A stretch of DNA of 64,000 nucleotides from Ambrosia x helenae (taxonomy: Eukaryota > Streptophyta > Magnoliopsida > Asterales > Asteraceae), in NCBI GenBank assembly GCA_030844895.1, contig CM061231.1:33241149-33305148 (forward strand), written 5' to 3'. A program made the translations under genes and the position numbers. Under the pieces are notes generated by a model, which made no database searches, was not told the DNA's origin, and saw nothing but the letters and a program-made list of their open reading frames with translations. Positions 21,665 through 34,524 of this stretch are shown here, piece by piece; position 1 is the stretch's first letter; every line of letters starts with the position of its first letter.

Positions 21665-21793
21665 AATGGGGTGGTGGTCTAATGACAAAGGCAAAGCCTT
21701 TAAAACACCTAGGTTGTGGGAGGTCTTGGGTTCAAGTCCCAAAGACCACAGGATTAAAAAGAAATTAACATTTCAAAAAAAAAAAAAAAATTA
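21665..21793 (+). mobile_element. tRNA-derived SINE with poly(A)
   Basis: A-box-like TGGTCTAATGACAAAGG and B-box GGGTTCAAGTCCC are followed by about 50 bases and a 17-A tail. Flanks CCATTACCTTAC and CCATTAACTTAA look like a target-site duplication. Too short and not foldable as a tRNA. Confidence 0.7.
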
Positions 21794-22394
21794 GCCATTA
21801 ACTTAACCCAAAAACACCATAAGCCCAAGACATCAGGCCCACCTGATCATCCATCAAAACCAAACCTCAACTGGATCCCCAAACGGGTCTAGTTCGACCA
21901 GATACATAACCCACCAACCACCTATGGACCGATCTTGATGTCCTCCACCTTCCTAAATCGTTCAAACGCGTCTTAAGTCCGTTAACCTTGGCAATTTAAT
22001 CTTAAATTACTCGTTTTCAAACCATCCTTACACCCGAAATAAAACTCCTATATATCGACCCTTATAACTCGATTAAACCCTCGATGGTACTCATAAAATA
22101 TCAATTTACAAAAGCCCTATATAAAATCACGCTTTCAAACATCACATGCTTCGGATTTGATTGATTTTTATTCGTATTCTTCATGCTCGGGTTCACCATC
22201 GATTTGCGCATGTAGGTTCTAATCCTTTTATGTTTTGATGTCGATCCTGGAGTTTTAAAAGCCCTATATTATTTTTATGATTCAGCATCGTTGGATTGAC
22301 CAATTAGATAGGATTAGCAAGCTAGAATTCATGCGATGATTTAGGAATTCTTGTTTGTTTCGGATTGTTATAAATCCAATAATAATAAAAAAAA

Positions 22395-22490
22395 TAAACC
22401 ACAAAAGGGTACCCAAACCAATTGGTCTGGGCGTCCCCCCTCCAACTCCAAGGTCCCGAGTTCGAATCTCCAAAAGATCAGTTTTAATGT
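22395..22490 (+). repeat. tRNA-like patch (SINE head)
   Basis: CCCGAGTTCGAATCTCC is a good B box, with a weak A-box-like ACCAATTGGTCTGGGC 35 bases upstream. Probably an old SINE head. Confidence 0.4.
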
Positions 22491-22953
22491 TTTTTTAACA
22501 ACCTTTGGTGTTAAATAATCACCATTATAAAGCTATTTTGGTTATTAAAAATAGTAAACCTTGTCTAAAATTTTAAAAAAATTATCCTAGCATCCTAAAA
22601 CCCTAAAGTTTATCTTCATGATTTTATTTTCCAGAAAAATGTTTATATAGTTATTTATCGATTTATTTAGTTGAAACCATAATTAATTCATTAAAAATTC
22701 GTTTTTACTCATTTTGATACCAAAATTTTTGTGAAATTATTTCTAACCATATAAAACCTTTTGGTAATTTTATTTTCTATAAAAAGAATAGTTTTATCTA
22801 TTTTTATAATTAAGTTCTATTTAATTGATCATATTCAATTAAAATTCTGTTTTAATTGAAAATAAAGTAGAAAATGATTTATAAAAAAATATTTCCACTT
22901 ATATAAATTATTATCTTATGTTGTATTTCTAAAATCCATATTTTTATGCCTTA

Positions 22954-23150
22954 AAGGCTGTTTGGTAGCCTCTTAATCAGCCTCTTAACCATTCAGGTCT
23001 GAATCATTCAGCATTCAGACTGTTTGTTTCAGCATCTGAATGGAATGATTAAGTGCTGAACCATTAAGCTAATAAAGGATGCTGAATGATTCAGCTCTTA
23101 ACCATTCAGACCATCTTAATAATTCAGCACTTAATCAACCAAACAACCCC
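22954..23150. mobile_element. Tourist-like MITE, TSD TTA
   Basis: The left AAGGCTGTTTGGTAGCCTCT and right AATCAACCAAACAACCCC form the terminal repeats; TTA lies at 22951-22953 and 23151-23153. The body is rich in CATTCAG / CTGAATG inverted words. 197 bp. Confidence 0.88.
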
Positions 23151-24620
23151 TTAGTTGTATTTATTCCTAGTAATTGCATTTTAAATATTTATAAATCGAT
23201 TTAAAATGCAAGAATGTCAAATTATGAGTTTAGAATTCTGAATCTTTTTTTTTAATATCTTATAATAAAAATGACTTATAATTTTTGGATTATTTACGTT
23301 TTCATGAAATTCTACTTTTAACTCACATTACGTAAAGACTAATATTTAAATTCAAGTTGTTTAATTTTCGACGCATTTAATTATTTTACACATCTTCAAC
23401 ATTGAAATAATTATTATAAGATAATCAGGTTTATATTGTTTTTACATATTAAAAATTATTTAAACCCAATTATAGTTTAATTGAAACCCTAGAATCCCCA
23501 AATCTAGTCTAGAAAACCCTAAGTCTCTAATCCTAATTAACTTAGACTCTAAGTTTGTTCCCTGACAAATGACTTATTCCTTTAGGTTAATCCTTTAGGA
23601 TAATTACGATTCAAATCTCGTGTTTGGTAGATTTCAAGTTATTACGCAAATTGTGAGTATATATTTCCCCCCTTTTGTTTTCACACTTTTGGGGTGATTC
23701 ATGTACACTTATTTACTCATTCACTTAATCACGTTTAAATGCAATATTTATAAATCCAATTCATAAATGCGCGTTATGTGTTTGCCTTATGTTTGTTTGT
23801 GTGTACTTATGCCTTCTCAAAATCATTAACTAATGTGGAGTCGAACATAACAATGAGTAGGTCTATGATTTATATCCTTTGATTGATTTACCCTTTCGAG
23901 GGGAAGCCTTTGGTCATTGTTATGTGATTCTTGACACTTAAAATTTTGATTCTTGATTCTTGATTATTATTGGTTTGATTTTGAACATTTGTACAACTTA
24001 GTTACATAATAGCAAGTTGCCTAGCACATGAATTACAAGCACTTTTAAATCTATTATATACATATACAAACAGGGTATGCTCACCAATACAATTCATTCT
24101 ATTGACAAATACTATTTTCGTACATGTTTCAGGTTGAATTTTGAGATACCTTCTTAGCCTTTTGGACTTAAAGTTTAGAATTGAATTTTTTTTATACATT
24201 TGTTTAGATTTGATAAGTTTTCTTTAGACATTTGTATCTCATTTCAATATAATAAATTATTTAGGTCAAACCCGTGTCCTCCCAAATCCAACACCTTAAC
24301 ATATTAACAACTACCACCACACCAAGCCTATTATTTGTTGAGAACCCCTCGTATTTACCCTCAAAAATTTCGTTGAGTACCCCTCCTGTTTCCATAATAC
24401 CCGTAACACTATATATGCTTACCCAACACTGATTAATACTATATTACCAAACTTAGCAACATGACTACACCAAGCTCCCTAAGCCATAGCCACTTATCAC
24501 CGGTTAGTTTCCTTTGGTTAGGCTGAGCTAATACATAGATATCTAACTACAAAACACAAACCGGTACACAACCCTCTAAAAACGATTGCCTTGATAAACT
24601 ATTCCTTGTGTTACCTCCTC

Positions 24621-24622
<2 letters not shown>

Positions 24623-24667
<45 letters not shown>
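24623..24667 (+). repeat. Poly(A) tract, about 45 bases
   Basis: A single A run between two unrelated AT-rich stretches, with no clear retroposon body. Confidence 0.9.
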
Positions 24668-24669
<2 letters not shown>

Positions 24670-24859
24670 ATTGCCTAGCTTTAGAGGAGCCTATTTGCCT
24701 GATTATTACACACCTTATGCAACCATAATGCACCATTCCATACCTACTTTATGAATTAGATAACACACTTTGATCTTAAAAGATACCTTGACGATTTTTC
24801 CACTCATGTAATCAAATAATTTACAAAGTTTGCAAGATCATCAATTGATTGACTATAAT

Positions 24860-26760
24860 AGTCAGGGCTTCAAGTTTACCCAAATCCTAACGGGTAATAC
24901 TTGGATTTTCTCAAAGCACTTCATAACATTTGAAAATTTCTACTTTAATAATAAAAATGAAGATTTTAACTTACAAGTTAAAAGGAATATTTTATACAGA
25001 AAATTCAATTTCTCAAAACATCCGTGATCGTCCATAACCATATACGCACCCCAACCACACCTACCAAAATATTACCAAAACAGTCAACCCAGATTTTTCA
25101 CTCAAATCATAAACTTATACCATAGAACAAAAAATACCTAGCTGATTCACTCAATCAACGCATCACAAGAAGTCTGGGAATCATGCCTCGCCTTGAACTT
25201 CAATCAACGTTGATTTGGGTTTTGAAACTAGGTTATCGGTTAATAGTGTGGGAACACGAAAATTACACGTTACTCACAATCCTTATTATTCCCCATGCTG
25301 TGACTCGATCTTTCTTTAATACTTGGAAATCTAATTTTGTTAACACTAGTTCCACATACGTTAACTTCTCTAATCCCCGTCATTTTAAATCTTGGCCTTT
25401 TGAAAAGACATTTGATTTATGCACATATTTCATGAACTTGTTTTCTTTTACATTTAAACTTGACTTCTTATAAACACATGAAAGTGTATACCTACGAAGT
25501 CCTTTTCATATAAATTATTATTTTCGGATCTAAGATCAACCCTTTTTTGATTTATGAATCCGGTTGTACTAATACTTCATTATAGCCACTTTTTCCGATT
25601 TCATGCAGCTTATGTATTATAGTCACAAAACATTTTATTACACTTATATTTTCTCAATCGCATACTTTTTGGTATATCTGCCTCTTAAATCACCAACGCG
25701 TTTTAAGCTTAGTTGGCTGTGAAGCACATGAAAACTCCGCAGTTAAACATGCCCAGGTGGGCGTAGTATCAGGATGGTGACCTCCTGGGAAGTCCTCCCC
25801 TGGGTAACCAAACACGAATCTGTGACCTCTTATCACACAAAATGGACAACGTTGGATAATATTAGAGGCTGTGTGTTACTGAATGCCTGTTACATTTTGA
25901 AACGTATCTGCGAAACAACTAAATTTCAACTATACACGCGTACATTATCTATGGAATCTATTTATCGTTTATTATGTCTACTAAAAAGTTACCACACAAG
26001 CCTATTCATACAACTTGTTTACTCTCATTTTGTGCGAATACACGATTTACACGATTTATGTCATATTTGTCCTTTCAATCGCAACTTCATGCTATGCTTA
26101 TATTTTTATGAGTGCATATTTTTATACATACAATTTCTTCTATGTGAGCAAATCCCTGTCATATTTTCTCATTATTTATATACATACAAAAGTTCAACTT
26201 TTGTGATTTCATTTACGCGATTTAAACGCAATACGATTCGTTCATTTTACACGTACTTCGTTCAGTACCACGGTCAATGAACATACCAATTGATAGCTTG
26301 CATAAGATCGAAGCCAGTGCCTATGTTGAAGTGTTTTCCTTCAACTACATAGGTTGGGGTACTCCCCCAACCGATGGAATGGTGTAAACCTCGCAGTTTG
26401 TCAATACGGGTGTTTGGAGCTCAACGATCTGAATAATATTTGACAGGTTAATCACAAAGGCGAACCCGAGAGGGGAAGGACCTCTAACCATGTCTTACAC
26501 TTACATTGTATTTTTACTCAACGCATTATTAGTTTCCACGCATGCATGTTAGTCCTTTGTGTAATTATGTTAGTGTCATGGAAAAGCATAGCACCCTAAT
26601 GTAAGGTAGATCAACGATTGAAGTCCGGAACATAATCGCTGGCTTACGGTAAAATTGGGGTGGTGTGAAGTTCTATTAGGGTTCTTAGTAGATGTCCAGT
26701 ACGCTTTCAAGATATAAAAGGTGTGGTTGGTTAGTTGCGGTACACCCTATATATAAACAC
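24860..26760 (+). repeat. Old LARD-family interior, plus orientation
   Basis: 24865-25030 (CAAGTTTACCC, ACGGGTAA, GATTTTCTCAA, ACAAGTTAAA) matches the reverse complement of about 39600-39780. 26400-26760 (GGTACACCCTATATATAA, ATGGAAAAGCATAGCACCCTA) matches the reverse complement of about 38400-38800. It is an older member of the LARD family at 36510-42620 in the opposite orientation. The part after the primer-binding site that would carry the hairpins is deleted. No coding. Confidence 0.7.
25678..25890 (+). repeat. Cassandra LTR remnant
   Basis: CTGCCTCTTAAATCACCAACGCG, AACTCCGCAGTTAAACATGCC and GACCTCCTGGGAAGTCCTCC match the Cassandra LTR at 4662-4931. The 5S-like part keeps CCGCAGTTAA, closer to plant 5S rRNA than the young copy. 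Both LTR edges are lost; there is no second LTR. Confidence 0.8.
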
Positions 26761-27201
26761 TAATGATACATCGAAAATGAGATTGGGAGTCGAACTAGGA
26801 ACTAACTATAGTCAACTTGGCAGTTCAATAAGTCTCTCCATAGTTAGTCATTTCATTTCATCCCTGAAACATAGATTTTGGCGTTCTTTTGAACCTTTAT
26901 CCCCCTGGTTATTCCGAACAAACATAGCGTCAACGAGGTAGTCATCCTCGGGGTCGGAAAGCAAAGTGAGATCAACCGTAATGGACATGATCTTGTCAAA
27001 TGCATATGTATATGAATGAATATGAATATCAGTAAATGAAATGCTATACCCATGTGTAGTCATGGAGCATCTTGGGAACTTGAGAGGTGCAAGGTGAGGT
27101 AATGTAGTACTTTGTGAAATCGTTTTGAAAATGTTTTATTTAGTTATAGGATACTCAAAAAGAATCTTAGTTCGCTATAACCTTCTGCTCTGATACAAAT
27201 C

Positions 27202-27908
27202 TGTCACACCCCGCCAAGGCGGAAACACGGGGATGTGATTCGTAAGGTTTTTAAGCACAAGGTTCGAGCAACACATAAGATGTAACTTTAAATAGATATC
27301 ATCAAATGATAAATTAAATCATACATAGTTAAGATAAATGTAACGTTGTTTGAAATTAATGGACCAAATGCCGAAAACATGACATGACCAACATTATTAA
27401 ATCTCAACCGGCGTAGGTGATGATACCACTAAGTGTGCACTCGAACCCCTCTCCCAAGTTCCCGATCCTCATGATCAATTACCTAAAATACATGCATAAA
27501 AGGTTTGTCAACATAATGTCAGTGAGTTCACAAGTTTTAATTTACTATGTAAAGTGCTTGTGAAATTCGCGTATGACCAATCAAAAGCTAGCTAAGTAAA
27601 TGATTACTGTGCAACCATGAGTCCCATAACCAAACCTCTTGACTGTTGTGCCTCACGCATTGTACAATAAAGACAACGTATATATAGTAGAATACTAACA
27701 CTCTCTTGTATGTAACCGGTCAGAGCAACTAACCAAGAGTGGGGGTGTCAACCCAATAGATCTATTATTCAAAACCCCAATTATGACATCCCTTCTCTCC
27801 CACTTCATACCTCAGAACGCGCCGTTCTTATAGAGATAAAGGAACTTATGGGTCGTGTGTATGTATATAGGTATAGCTCCAAGATGTGTTGATTCCCATT
27901 TTGATATT
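27202..27908 (-). repeat. LTR fragment of another element
   Basis: TGTCACACCCCGCCAAGG is preceded by CTCTGATACAAATC, the reverse of a tRNA-Met-type primer-binding site. So this is the edge of a minus-strand 5' LTR, with about 0.4 kb of interior to the left. It continues after the solo LTR insertion at 27909-29669; the far end was not found. Confidence 0.6.
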
Positions 27909-29669
27909 TGATGTGCTATGTATGGTCTAAAAATATAAACTAACCTAGACACCTAGTAATATAAAACAGACTCAACTAAACTAGACCACACGACAGGCAA
28001 GTGTACCTATCAATGCAGTACAGACTAAGTAAGTCTGAGTATCGAACCCACAGGACACAACTAGAAAACAAAACTAGACTTAACTAAGACTTAACAAAAT
28101 TGGTTTATAAATGATTTTTGGGTTTTTTTAGATAATTAATTAAAAAGAAATAAAATAATTAAATAAGATAAATAGACAGCAAGGATAACTGAGGAAAATG
28201 TCAGGATAGGAAGGCAACTACCTAGGCTAAGAATCCTACATGCAAACTCACAACTCTCGGTAATGGAAAACTGAATGGATACCAGATTCTAAAAATAACT
28301 TAAGAAACCCTAAGACGTGCTAGATCTCCTCCCGGTCTCACCAACACACCCCAAAGAATCCTAAAGAATAAAACACTGGCTATCTAGCTCGGATCACCTC
28401 CCGGTCTCACCTCACTAAGAATGTAAAGGTACTCTAATGACTCGATCACCTCCCGGTCTCTCTAATCACAACACACCCGAAGATGTAAAGGAGTAATTTA
28501 GTTGGGTTAACTATGACTTGGAATTGCAAGAAACTAAAGACAACTAGGCTAGGATCACCTCCCGGTCTCACCCAAAACCTAACACCTAGAGTTCTAGACA
28601 ACCCAACATCCCATCACCTCCCGGTCTCAAGAATGTAAGAATACTTAAGCCCTCTAAATTCTCTAATCAAGTTCCTATGGCTTTCGGTACCAAAACCATA
28701 AACTAAGCTACAAGCACAAAGCAAGCAACCCTAATAATCATCCAAACATGAAAGACATTCACTAAGACGATTATGGAACTATCAAAAATAATAAATTAGA
28801 CTTAAGTACGCACACACATCATAATAAACACCAACCAAACTTTTACCAAAACATTAACCATTCAATAAATAAATCCAAAACCGAGAACTGTAAAATTAAC
28901 ATGTAGTCATCATACAACCTAGGTAGCCATAAAATATTTAGCCAATAATAATCATGGAAAACGAGAAAAACATAGGTTCAAAACAAAAATAACACATAGT
29001 CACGAGTATTTGAAAACACAAAGTAATCATAAACCAAAACTAATGTTTAAGGTAAACGAACCCAAGCCTTTACAATCGTTTCAAGCCTTCCCCTCTATTA
29101 ATCCTCTAAAAACCAACTAGGAGCTGTTGTAATGTCGTGACACCTTTTTTTTGTGGCTGCTGCGGCGAGATGTTGTTCCCCCCAATGATGTTGATGTCTT
29201 GTTATAATCGAAAAATAATATATTCCCCCATGGCTGCTGTTGTGCGAAATATAAATAATAGTCACCTCCTTCCCAAAAATAATAATGTGTTCATCCCCAT
29301 CTATATGTCGTCCAAATTTTGTGTGATATCCTTTGGACTTGGGCCACGAGCCCAAGTCTTTACATTCTTTTTTTTTTTCTAATAAATTATTATTATTATT
29401 ATTACTACTACTACTACAATTCCATGTTCTCGACTCGGGTGTTCTTGGCTCGACCAAAGTTCCTCGTTTAGGCTCCAACGTCCATGACTACCTCCTCTCA
29501 AGTGTTCGTGTCTCGATTAAAATTCTTTCGATTTGAGCTCATTTCACACAAACACCTACAAAATAATTAAAATAATAAATACATAATAAAAATGACACGA
29601 AACGAATAAAAACTTGACCAAATAATATACAAAATACACGGGAAAAGAGATGTGTTTTGCAACACATCA
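27909..29669. mobile_element. Solo LTR, 1.76 kb, TSD ATATT
   Basis: It starts TGATGTGCTATG and ends GCAACACATCA with 7-bp inverted ends TGATGTG/CACATCA. ATATT lies at 27904-27908 and 29670-29674. It has no interior or partner LTR. Inside are the widespread plant-LTR phrase GAGTATCGAACCCACAGGA and five copies of ATCACCTCCCGGTCTC. Inserted in the LTR fragment that starts at 27202. Confidence 0.88.
28325..28630. repeat. Five spaced copies of a 16-bp motif
   Basis: CACCTCCCGGTCTC (first copy CTCCTCCCGGTCTC) occurs at about 28327, 28386, 28446, 28556 and 28615, with spacings of 59-110 bases, each preceded by GAT or CAT. Spacers are unlike each other and of unequal length, so it is not a CRISPR array. 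Confidence 0.85.
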
Positions 29670-29674
29670 ATATT

Positions 29675-30827
29675 GTTGGCATGTAGGTATGCTTAGAGCC
29701 AGATTTGTTTGTATATGTGTGTGAACATAACATGTCATGAAAATATATCCCTTGTTGCCTTGGAAAATAACCGGTTTCATGTCTTAATATGTATTGGTGT
29801 ACGTATCTAACCTTTGATAATAATATATGTTTGTTTCTCGATAATATTAACATATAGTTAGATATCATATGTTATTGATTCATTAACACGTGTTTGTTTG
29901 ATAATTGTAACTCATGTTAGCACATGCTTGTTCCTTGGTAGTGTTTCATGATTTTGTGTCTGTTAACCTCATAAAACACATTGTAAATTGTTCGGATTTG
30001 AGTGAATTGTGTAGTTTTCCACATTGGTAATGTCACGTGTATTGTTGTTTTGTCCGTGCATAGTAATCGGATATCCGGTTGCTCTCTGTTGAGCGGGTGA
30101 TTGGCTTGATTGTTCAACACGAATTGTCTCGGATATTTCGGGTGTTGTATGTGTGAACGGATAATTCATTGAGTTTCTGCACTAGTTCGTGCTTTACTAG
30201 ACTGGGGGTGGGGGCATAAAGAGTGTTAAAATGTCTAATATGCACATGAAATGACATGGTGAAGTAGAAATGTGTACAGATCTTGACCTAGATTGTTGAC
30301 TGATGTCATACCATCCGTCTGGGTAAAGGCTGGTTAGGGCTCCTTTGGCCATTGGGAGCCGTGTACGGAGTACCCGGCTCTGCTCTGCCCTTACCCCTTT
30401 CTTAGCTTCGCAGCCTCATTCTTCCACCATCTTCCACTTGAGGTTCTGTTAGAGATTCCTCCTATCCTATTGTGATCGTATGATAACCCCGATGGATAAT
30501 CATTATCATTTCATCATCCTATGATGATCATAGTGGTTTCATTATCATGATATGATATTCCAGATGGGTTATCATTATGATTTCATCATCATATAATGAT
30601 ATTACGGGTTTCTTGTCATTATAGGATGATCATGTGGTACAAAATCAACAGAGAAATATGAATATATAGCTCCAAACTGTTGCATGCCATTCTTGATCAT
30701 ATCCTCATGATGGGGAAGGATGAACAATTTGTTTATCAGATGATCTAAAAGTCTTAGTCTATAAACTCGTAGTGCAAAAGAAACACTTTATATTCAACAA
30801 TACAATTTATATGTATGTTTTGGATAA
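29675..30827. other. No gene recognised; short tandem block
   Basis: Probably the rest of the LTR element begun at 27202. 30470-30640 is an imperfect repeat of ATGATAACC / TTTCATCATC / TATGATGATCAT words. No domain seen. Confidence 0.45.
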
Positions 30828-31515
30828 ACAAGTGGGTAACCCGCGCGTTGCGGCGGAACTAAAAATTGCATCAAAATGTATCAATTCATTACGATGTAAA
30901 ATACATCCAAAACTTTTTATTTTAAATGATATATTAAATAAAGAATACTTGCAACAACATGATACAAGTATTTTCATCTCAAGTAAAGAATAATTGCATT
31001 AAACTATATGTATTCATTAATTTCCTCTTTGCATTCTCACCTTTTGAAAACAATTAGTAAGATATTGAGATGCACTGAACCGGACTTTGTTAAAATGGTA
31101 ACCTATGAAAAATTTATAAATTGTATAATGATTCTTTTATTATTTAGATGCTATAAGGAGTTACAGGTATAATACATCAATATATAGAGTCTAATCTTGA
31201 GTTTAGGAAACGTAAACTCACATATAGATAGATAATTAGAGACAACTAAATTAGACAAGAGCTTTATTTTTCAGTCGTTGAATCCGGTGATTATATAGTT
31301 TAGATCAGATTAGGTATGTTTACGTGTATGAATATTAATACTTCCAGAATTCAAGCCGTTACCTTATGATTAAAAACACAACTTTCACTATTGATTTCTC
31401 AGTTTCTTTATAGTGTGATCAAGTTTATAAAACTTTAACTTTTATAAAGTACCCAATTCTATATAAAAGATTATAATAAAAGAAATCATTACGAATTGTT
31501 TGTTATATGTTTTCT
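30828..31515 (-). repeat. Helitron 3'-end-like hairpin and AT-rich DNA
   Basis: The minus strand at about 30828-30858 reads CCGCCGCAACGCGCGGGTTACCCACTTG, a GC hairpin followed by a degraded CTRR-like end. The rest to 31515 is AT-rich with nothing recognised. Confidence 0.3.
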
Positions 31516-31717
31516 ATTATAGCCCAGCGACATCTTGGTGGTGGGTTAGGTACTATAAGGTCTTGGGTTCGAATCTCACAAAGGGGGTTTTCTCATAATT
31601 ATAAGTTTCCTCTTGAATTGGTGACTTGGTGGTGGAATATGATCGCGTGGTAACACTGGTGGCACGATGATACTCTAGTGGTCCGTGAGTGATTCCAATT
31701 AGCCGTTCAAAAAAATT
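31516..31717 (+). mobile_element. tRNA-derived SINE
   Basis: The B box GGGTTCGAATCTC is at about 31564, with an A-box-like CTTGGTGGTGGGTTAGG upstream. The body ends AGCCGTTC plus seven A's, the same ending as the LINE tail at 1190-1208. About 200 bp. Confidence 0.6.
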
Positions 31718-31910
31718 ATAAAATTGAATGTAATGAGGTTTCAAACATTTCTTGACTCTTGACTTTCTTTTGATTAAATATGGTGTTCTAAAGACATATT
31801 TGCCCCTCGAAAAAATAGTTATTTTATGCATTGTGTGTTGTATCGTAAGCAAGTAAAATTATACCTCTTAAAATTTAAGAAGTCCTTAGGAAATGTTTTA
31901 TAATATAGTA

Positions 31911-33555
31911 CTAGTAGAGTGCCCGCGTGATGCAGCGGGGAACACAAACACTTCTAAGGGTGTGTATGGTTTGATTAAATTCGATTATTACCCTTAACCG
32001 AAACGAAAATCAAAAGTCATCAATTAATCAATCTTATTACACAATTGATTCCTTTGTTCGGTTAGTATTGTTAGATTATCCGGTTTTTTGTCCGGTTTAG
32101 TTAATTTTGGTGAATAACAAAAAAAATTGTTTGTCTAGTTAAATGAACGAACATGAAGAAACGTTGTGTTTGTTCATTTATGTTCGTGAACGTCCATTTA
32201 TGTTCTTTTATTTATTTCCGTTTAAGTTTATTAATTACATACGTAGTTATATTTACATAAATATAAACATAAATTGGGTTTAGCTACTTGTATGAATATA
32301 TAAACCAATTAGTAATTGGGTTTTTCAGTAATACAAATTCATTCACATTTATTATGTTTGTGAACGTCAGTTTATGTTCGTTCGGTTTGTTTACAAGCCT
32401 AGGTATAAAAGCTAAAAATTTGAAAACCCCTTCTAGTTATACTGCCACTACAATTCAAAAACCTATCTACTCATCTTCAAACCCATATTAGAGTATAATT
32501 TGCTATATTCTTTTAATTAAAAATTTGATTTTTTACGTGATTAACAATATCTAGGGGTGAACAATAATTAAACCCTCAACCGAGATCGAACAAAAACATT
32601 CAAAACCGAACTGAAAATTAACCAAAACCGAGTTAACCTAATATCGGTTTTTTTTTGTACCCTAAGTTAACCAAAATTAACGTACCGAAACTAAACCATT
32701 CATACATTTATATCTTGTATAGATCCATTACATGTATTTATATCTTCATTTCATGTGCTTTTAAGCAAAATTTTAACCAAAGTTTGGTTTTGTTATTAGC
32801 CAAAATTAACTAAACCGAATTAAAGCAACAATCTAACCAAATGGACCAATTAACTGGTTGGTTAACAAGATCGATAAACCGATAATGTCAATTTTTGTTT
32901 CGGTTGAGGCTTATAACCGAACTGAACCTAACCCAACCATGAACCATTAGAAGTGTCTTTGTTCCCTACCACATCGTGCGGGCACGCTGTTATGAATTAT
33001 GAATGAGTCTGTTTCAGTTTAACAAATTTCGGTTAACTAAGGGTATAAAAAGAAAACGATAACCAATTTTAACCAATTTTAAGTTAAATCAGATGTTTTT
33101 AGTTTTTATTAGATTTTGGTTTAGTTTTGTCTATTTTTTTGTTTGGATTCAGTGAACGGTTTAGTTATTGCTCACTCTTAGATATCGTTAATCACGTAGC
33201 ACATAAAAATTTTTAAAATAAAAAAAATAGCAATACTATACTCAAAATAAAGATAATCAAATGATGTAATTTTTTTTATATGAGTATAAACGTATGCAAA
33301 AAATATGACTATTTAAAAAATATGGGTGATGGTTTGGTTAAAATAAGGATAAGAAGTTTAACTATAGTTTAAATAAGCAAAAGTTATGTAAAGTTTAAGG
33401 GATTAAAGTATACCTAAGATAAAGTATTAAAATGTAAATAATGTATGAATGACTATTTTACCCTCATTTTAGAGTTATTAATGAAAATTAAGTTCTTAAT
33501 TTTTTTGTATTTTAAACTACCCCTCTCTGATGTATTATAATATAGTACAGATAGA
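31911..33555 (-). mobile_element. Helitron, non-autonomous
   Basis: On the minus strand it starts TCTATCTGTACTATATTATA (33555) after an A. It ends with the hairpin CCCGC-N8-GCGGG, then CACTCTACTAG (31911), followed by T. A|TC...CTAG|T and a 3' hairpin 7-8 bases from the end are the Helitron signature; there is no duplication. 1,645 bp with no Rep/helicase. Its 5' 220 bp matches 13903-14160. A decayed copy of the 3' hairpin region in opposite orientation lies at 32940-32990. Confidence 0.68.
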
Positions 33556-34524
33556 TAAGTTTTGTTGATAACGCAGTGGAGTAAAAAATTACCATTTAAT
33601 GTAATGAAAAAAAAAAACACATATACACCAACTGTATACTTTAAATTACTTCAATTATTTTTCAAATATTACCCTAACTATAGTCTATATGTTAGAGGAT
33701 ATGATCGAGAATGGCATGCAACAGTTTGGAGCTATATGTTCATATTTCTCTGTTGATTTTGTACCATATGAAAGTGACAAAATCCGTAACATGAGTATAA
33801 AATAACACATTTTTGTAACGTATATAATGATAAAGATAAACTCGAATACACGTTTAAATTGTTATAGTTTTTACATATTTTAATTTTAAACTATCATATC
33901 TTTTATATATACTATATGAATATGAATATATTTTTCAAACATACAAAAAATGTTTTTCATAGTATAGTTATGATTTCATTCTGAAAACAATATTAATACA
34001 AATAAAAATCTTAAGTTATAAAATCCAATGCTTTTATTACCAGACCGGTTGTCTTACTGATTTAGTTAATAAGGGTTTTTTTTTTACATATTTCCCCTTT
34101 CTAAGTTGCCTTATTACATATTTACCCAACCCATAAAATCAATTACATATTTCCCCTTCCTAAATCATATATATTACGTATTTATCCTTTTCATTTAAAT
34201 TACTCTTATTAAATTACCATTTTACCCTTAATTAACTTATTAAATGACTATTTACATATTCCCATTTCTAATAATATTAATTACATATTTCCCCAATTCT
34301 TCTAGTATTTCTTTTATACTTTCACTTGTTGCTCTTTCAAAACAATACCATAAGATCTCATAATCAACCACTCCAAAAAAAACACAAAATTTCAAAAATG
34401 CAACCAACATTTGTTCATAATCAAGTGCTCCAAAAACATAAAGTTTTGAAAAATGTAAATATATCATCTTAAGCAATTACAAACACGATACCAAAACAGT
34501 AACTCATGAATTCTTCAACTTTGA
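33556..34524. other. AT-rich DNA, probable MULE 3 terminal region
   Basis: 34085-34300 repeats ACATATTTCCCCTT-like words, as often seen near MULE ends. 34330-34460 contains an imperfect internal repeat. No coding feature. Confidence 0.4.

Larger units (their letters stand above)
20954..24290 (+). repeat. Old LTR (plus), carrying MITEs and SINEs
   Basis: It begins TGTGACATCCGTCACC, an LTR-like start, and near its right side (24070-24150) carries ACATGTTTCAGG preceded by CTCACCAATAC, the reverse complement of the conserved block in the LTRs at 5892 and 36510. The right edge is decayed. Nested: MITE 21225-21434, SINE 21665-21793, tRNA-like patch near 22395-22490, MITE 22954-23150. Confidence 0.55.

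Noticed and set aside
26848..27063. Possible gag start on the minus strand next to the LTR at 27202
   Set aside because: Position fits a leader/gag, but 71 residues with no recognisable capsid motif are not enough to call it.
28325..28630. CRISPR-like repeat array
   Set aside because: Plant DNA, unequal spacers (59-110 bases), imperfect 16-bp words and location inside an LTR.
29098..29478. 126-codon minus-strand open frame
   Set aside because: Lies inside a solo LTR, crosses an (ATT)n/(ACT)n microsatellite that yields poly-Asn/Ser, and shows no domain.
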